Positions 60,317-64,000 of a stretch of DNA of 64,000 bases are shown one piece after another. The DNA lies in contig JASJFT010000113.1 of assembly GCA_030770425.1 (NCBI GenBank), positions 62,001 through 126,000 on the forward strand. The letters are read 5' to 3'. The stretch's first letter is position 1; each line of letters opens with the position of its first letter. The notes beneath the pieces are model-generated. The model ran no database searches and was not told the DNA's origin. It saw only the letters and a list, made by a program, of their open reading frames with translations. Position numbers and translations under genes: made by a program. The stretch is from Darksidea phi (lineage: Eukaryota > Ascomycota > Dothideomycetes > Pleosporales > Lentitheciaceae).

Positions 60317-60792
60317 TTTAGGTGGAGATAGACGGGATAATGGGCACGAGGAGGGGACGTGGGGGAGAGTGGAATAGAGATGGGGGAGCGTCCAATGTTA
60401 TAACAGACCCACGATGAGACGAGAGGCATGTTTGCGGCGGAGAAAACTAGGCCAAGAAGCGCTGCCGAATTTCCATCTCGGTCGATCTCGCTGCGATGTG
60501 AAGACCGAGAGATAAACCATCGTCAATAATAGTGAACTGTTGGGGGGCCGGTTGGTGATGATGGCAGAGACACTAGGGTTGCGGCGGCAATGGGTTTGGC
60601 ATTACTTTCGGCTTAGTCATGGTGACAGGGCCAATCAGACAGCGTACCAACCACCAATGCCGAAAGAAACAGAATCTGGGGTAGATACGAAAGCGGACTA
60701 CCGACAGGGCGCGCATCTGCGGGGCGCATCGAGACATCTCGGATTGAAATGTCCCGACCCTTTCACATTGTTCGCCCACCTGTGCATTCCTG
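60317..60792. promoter_or_regulatory. Divergent promoter of LRA2 and the Zn2Cys6 gene
   Basis: The 476 bp between the two start codons are the only upstream sequence of both genes. Two CCAAT motifs (60631 and 60654, plus strand) are possible HAP-complex sites. The spacing allows joint regulation, including autoregulation by the Zn2Cys6 protein. No site for a named regulator is claimed. Confidence 0.45.
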
Positions 60793-63734
60793 ATGGAGCC
60801 GTCTTCTTTCAACGAAAACGCGCTTCACCCAGCGTATGGCAGCCCAGACAGCGGCGCCAAATTGGCTCAACAGTCGCCCGCTGGCGATGAGCATGACTGG
60901 AGCGGCGACGGCTCGAGTGCGGACGAGGAACGAGGCTCTAAACGCAAGCGGCCGCTTTCCGTGAGCTGCGAAATATGCAAGCAGCGCAAGGTGAGAGCCG
61001 CGAGGTTGCGCATTGAGAGGCGCTAACGCTAACGTGCAATCAACGTAGGTGAAGTGTGATCGCGGACAGCCCAGCTGCGGGTGGTGTGCGAAGAATCATT
61101 CTACCTGTGTGAGTCCGAGATGCGGATGCGGACATTCGCCTTCCACGTCCAAATGTGACCTTCTATGGACTACTTATCCCGATAGCCTTTGAGGGGTAAT
61201 ATATCCTCGACGCTGTCCGTCGGACGTGGGAGGACGCCGTAGAACTGTGGCTTATTCCAACTGCAGATATACCTTCCGCGCAAAAAGCCAGGACTACGCG
61301 CAGGCTATGGAAGAGAATTAGAAGCGCGCTTAGGTCAGTGGTTCCTCGTATATCGCATGCATAGCCGTAGATCCTGTGCAACAGAAGATGCCGAAACGAC
61401 GAGTGGAATAATGATTATGAACAACGAGCCCAAGAACTGCAAGCTAACAAGACGCCCAGACAAGCTCGAATCCTTGATCCAACAACAGCAGCACCAGATC
61501 AATCAGCTATCGAACAACCAGCTCGTCCCATCGGGCTCTTCCCCACACGATGGTTCTACTTTCCGCAGCCCACCCATTATACAGACGCCTCATATACCTC
61601 GCCCAGAAACCGCCCTCTTCATTCAGAAGCCTGCCACCTTTCATGCGCAGACAATCCAACCAAATTTCGGTAGTGGGATAGCGGAGGCGAGGCAGACGTC
61701 TACGGGAGCCGGCAATGGTTATCATGTGCCGTCAGAGGAGGTGCAGTCTGCATTCAGTGGGCTTCAGCGGGATTCGTATGGCAATGTCGCCTCACCCTTC
61801 AACAATGACCGATTTGGCGCATCCTCAATAAGCGGCGCACTTAACCAGGGGGACAATGACTTCCCGCCGTATGATCTCTTGTATGGCTTGGTCGACCTCT
61901 TTTTCAAACACGTATATCCGTGGTGTCCAATACTGCATCGCCAGACCACTCTCAACTCTCTGTTTGGTGACTCGAGCCTGGATGAAGCGGATAGGATTAT
62001 TCTGCACGCTATAGTTGCCACCACCCTCAAGTTCTCTGTCGATCAGCGGCTGACTCAGGAGAAGAGGGCTCGGTACCATCGGACCTCGAAAGAGAAGGTG
62101 CTGCTGTATAGTATCGAGAACAGCTCGGTGAAGTCGTTGCAGGCCCTTGTCATCCTCTCCCTAGACGTGGTGGGCTGCTCGAACGGGCCACCCGGTTGGA
62201 ACCTATTAGCCCTCATTACTCGCTCAGTCGTGCAACTTGGTCTCTCTATGGAGGTCTATTCGCCTATGGTTGCTCCTCAGTACGCCTCTATCTACACCCT
62301 ACGAGCAATTGTGCTCCCTGAACCCAAGGACTGGATAGAAGAGGAAAGTCGACGGCGTCTCTTCTGGATGATCTACGTGCTCGACCGCTATGCAACCGTC
62401 GCAACTGCATTCGAGTTCGCTTTAGATGAGAAGGAAATCGACCGCAGGCTTCCATGTCGTGACGACCTCTTTGCTCGCAACGTACCTGTGGAAACGCGGT
62501 GGTTTCATACACCCACGCGGTCGGACTACAGTATGAACCGCCCTGAGAACCTGGGGTCTTTCTCCTACTACGTAGAGATTCTCGGCATTCTCTCGCGCAT
62601 CCACAACTTTTTGAAGAAGCCTGTCGATATCACTTCGCTCTCGGATGTGGAGAAATGGCAGGGCGAATACCGCGAACTCGACAATGCCATCGAGCAATGG
62701 AAATACAATCTGCCACCAGAGTATGGTAACTCTGCACGCCTCTTCTCGGGACCTGCGATCAACAAGAACCTGAACAGCGGCCTTGTGATGCTGCATGCGG
62801 CCTTCCACACGTAGGTACAAGCGCACAGGTGTATTCTACAACACTAATCAGCTCGCAGCACCGTGATTCGCCTCCATTCCTCAGCCGCCTACCCCACCCA
62901 TCGCTCGCCGATCTTTACTCCTTCGTTCAGCGCTAGCCAGAGGTGCCTTAATGCCGTCGAGAGCATCGTAGCCCTTTGTGCGTGCATTCAAGAGAACGGT
63001 CTATTGACCAAGCTTGGACCAACTTTTGCGTTCTCTCTCTGGGTCGCGGCCCGTGTTCTTCTTGTTCATGGCTCGACCATTGACCATCGTGTTGACCAAT
63101 CTATCAATCTCCTAGTCAGCACTCTGCAGGAGATTGGCCAGTATTGGGAAGTCGGCACACGCTATGGGAACTTGCTATCTCGCGTGTTACAAGAGGTACG
63201 TAGCATAACGGTGCAGAAGATGTGACACTTTTGTTTGTGCTTAGCTGGTGCCTTCGATATATCTAGCATTCGAGGTATCTTGAGCCGCTAGTCTTATAGC
63301 TACATCCTGCATCCAAGACCCCTCTAGGTAGGGCTATGCTAACCAGAATTTTTTTGTAGTACCAGGAATCTCAACGCACTCCTGCGGGCGTGAACGGCGA
63401 ACGCGTCACGCCTTCTACCGTCAAGATACTAGCTGATATGCGGCGGTGCGCATTTGATCTCGACTTCCTAATTTCAAGGCAGCCAAAGCTGCCCTTGGGG
63501 ACCCGACCAGCCTCTGTTACGCCAGCCAGAACGCCAGGCCCCAATGAGCTGGAATACTTGGACGTGTTTGACTTCTTCAACATGCCACGGCTACCAGTGT
63601 CTATCGACGGCGCCGCGAGCTATACAGCTACAGATGGCGTGATGCAACTACCAGATGGCGCCCAAGGGAACGAGTTTAACATCACAAACTACATGGTGGA
63701 TGCAAGCTCCGATTGGTTCAAAAGCGCAGCATAG
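60793..63734 (+). CDS. Zn2Cys6 fungal transcription factor
   Basis: Exons 60793-60990, 61049-61108, 61267-61333, 61460-62810, 62859-63195 and 63360-63734 sum to 796 codons (795 residues). The binuclear zinc cluster spans residues 59-86 with spacing C-X2-C-X6-C-X6-C-X2-C-X6-C, split by intron 1 at CKQRK and VKC. A linker with PGLRAGYGRELEARLDKLES joins a Gln-rich coiled coil for dimerisation. The fungal-specific TF domain follows (YDLLYGLVDLFFKHVYPWCPILHR, then ALVILSLDVVG and EESRRRLFWMIYVLDRY). Such proteins are nuclear pathway activators. Its head-to-head position next to LRA2 suggests control of L-rhamnose catabolism, as with regulators in known fungal rhamnose clusters; that is inference. 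The protein end (WFKSAA) is clear. Confidence 0.88.
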
Positions 63735-64000
63735 GATGTTTCCAGCTTCCAAATTTCTTCCATTGTCGTTCGAAGAAGTGTGGTCGCCCAATCGAGCAGC
63801 GGTTTCTAGGTGGATATGGGATTAATCTATCTATTCTACTGGCCTGTCCCCTGCCCACACATTTTTCATCCTTCAGATACCCCACCCTTCCATATAACGA
63901 ACACGGCACATCGGGCGGCGTCAGCTCCGGTCTGAAAATCTGCCCAATGCATGTATACATAAATTAGTTTAATCCACCTTCTTACTCCAGGAAATCACGT

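Overview
The window looks like a chromosome segment of a filamentous ascomycete (Pezizomycotina; the two-speed base composition suggests Dothideomycetes, which is inference). Genes have short 44-120 bp GT-AG introns, the genes present are typical of such fungi (HET domain, Zn2Cys6 regulator, fungal NLR), and the first 9 kb carries the CpA-to-TpA signature of repeat-induced point mutation (RIP).

Region 1 (1-9150) is a RIP block: almost no CA/TG dinucleotides, CpG kept, and no long open frames. Reading through the TAG/TAA stops recovers a decayed gene (about 250-2224) whose 3' end escaped mutation, a second RIPed frame from 2718, a Ty3/gypsy element with a chromodomain-like tail (about 3590-7215) and a Tc1/mariner transposase on the minus strand (about 8650-9170). 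Region 2 (9316-21000) is an accessory zone: an NB-ARC/TPR fungal NLR broken by RIP-type nonsense codons in its own TPR array, possible HET debris, a SprT-like metalloprotease gene with a decayed tandem paralogue, and minisatellites.

Region 3 (22-33.4 kb) is mostly housekeeping: a BTB protein, CSN12-like PCI protein, ribosomal protein eL20, an enoyl-CoA hydratase/isomerase and a Nup85-like nucleoporin. Region 4 (33.4-37 kb) has a decayed SR-protein-kinase-like gene and an unrecognised frameshifted gene. Region 5 (37.8-64 kb) is gene rich: Ysc84/SYLF actin-patch protein, RRP7, a homeodomain-like/C2H2/kinase/HET fusion, a large low-complexity protein, DMC1, the CCHC protein GIS2/CNBP, UDP-GlcNAc pyrophosphorylase, and L-rhamnonate dehydratase divergent from a Zn2Cys6 regulator that may control rhamnose use.

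The most unusual item is the intact 1407-residue fusion at 42788-47220, which joins DNA-binding-like modules, a protein kinase and a HET (TIR-related) cell-death domain in one frame. Exon structures were built by hand; for nearly all spliced genes the exon sum is a whole number of codons and protein motifs continue across junctions.
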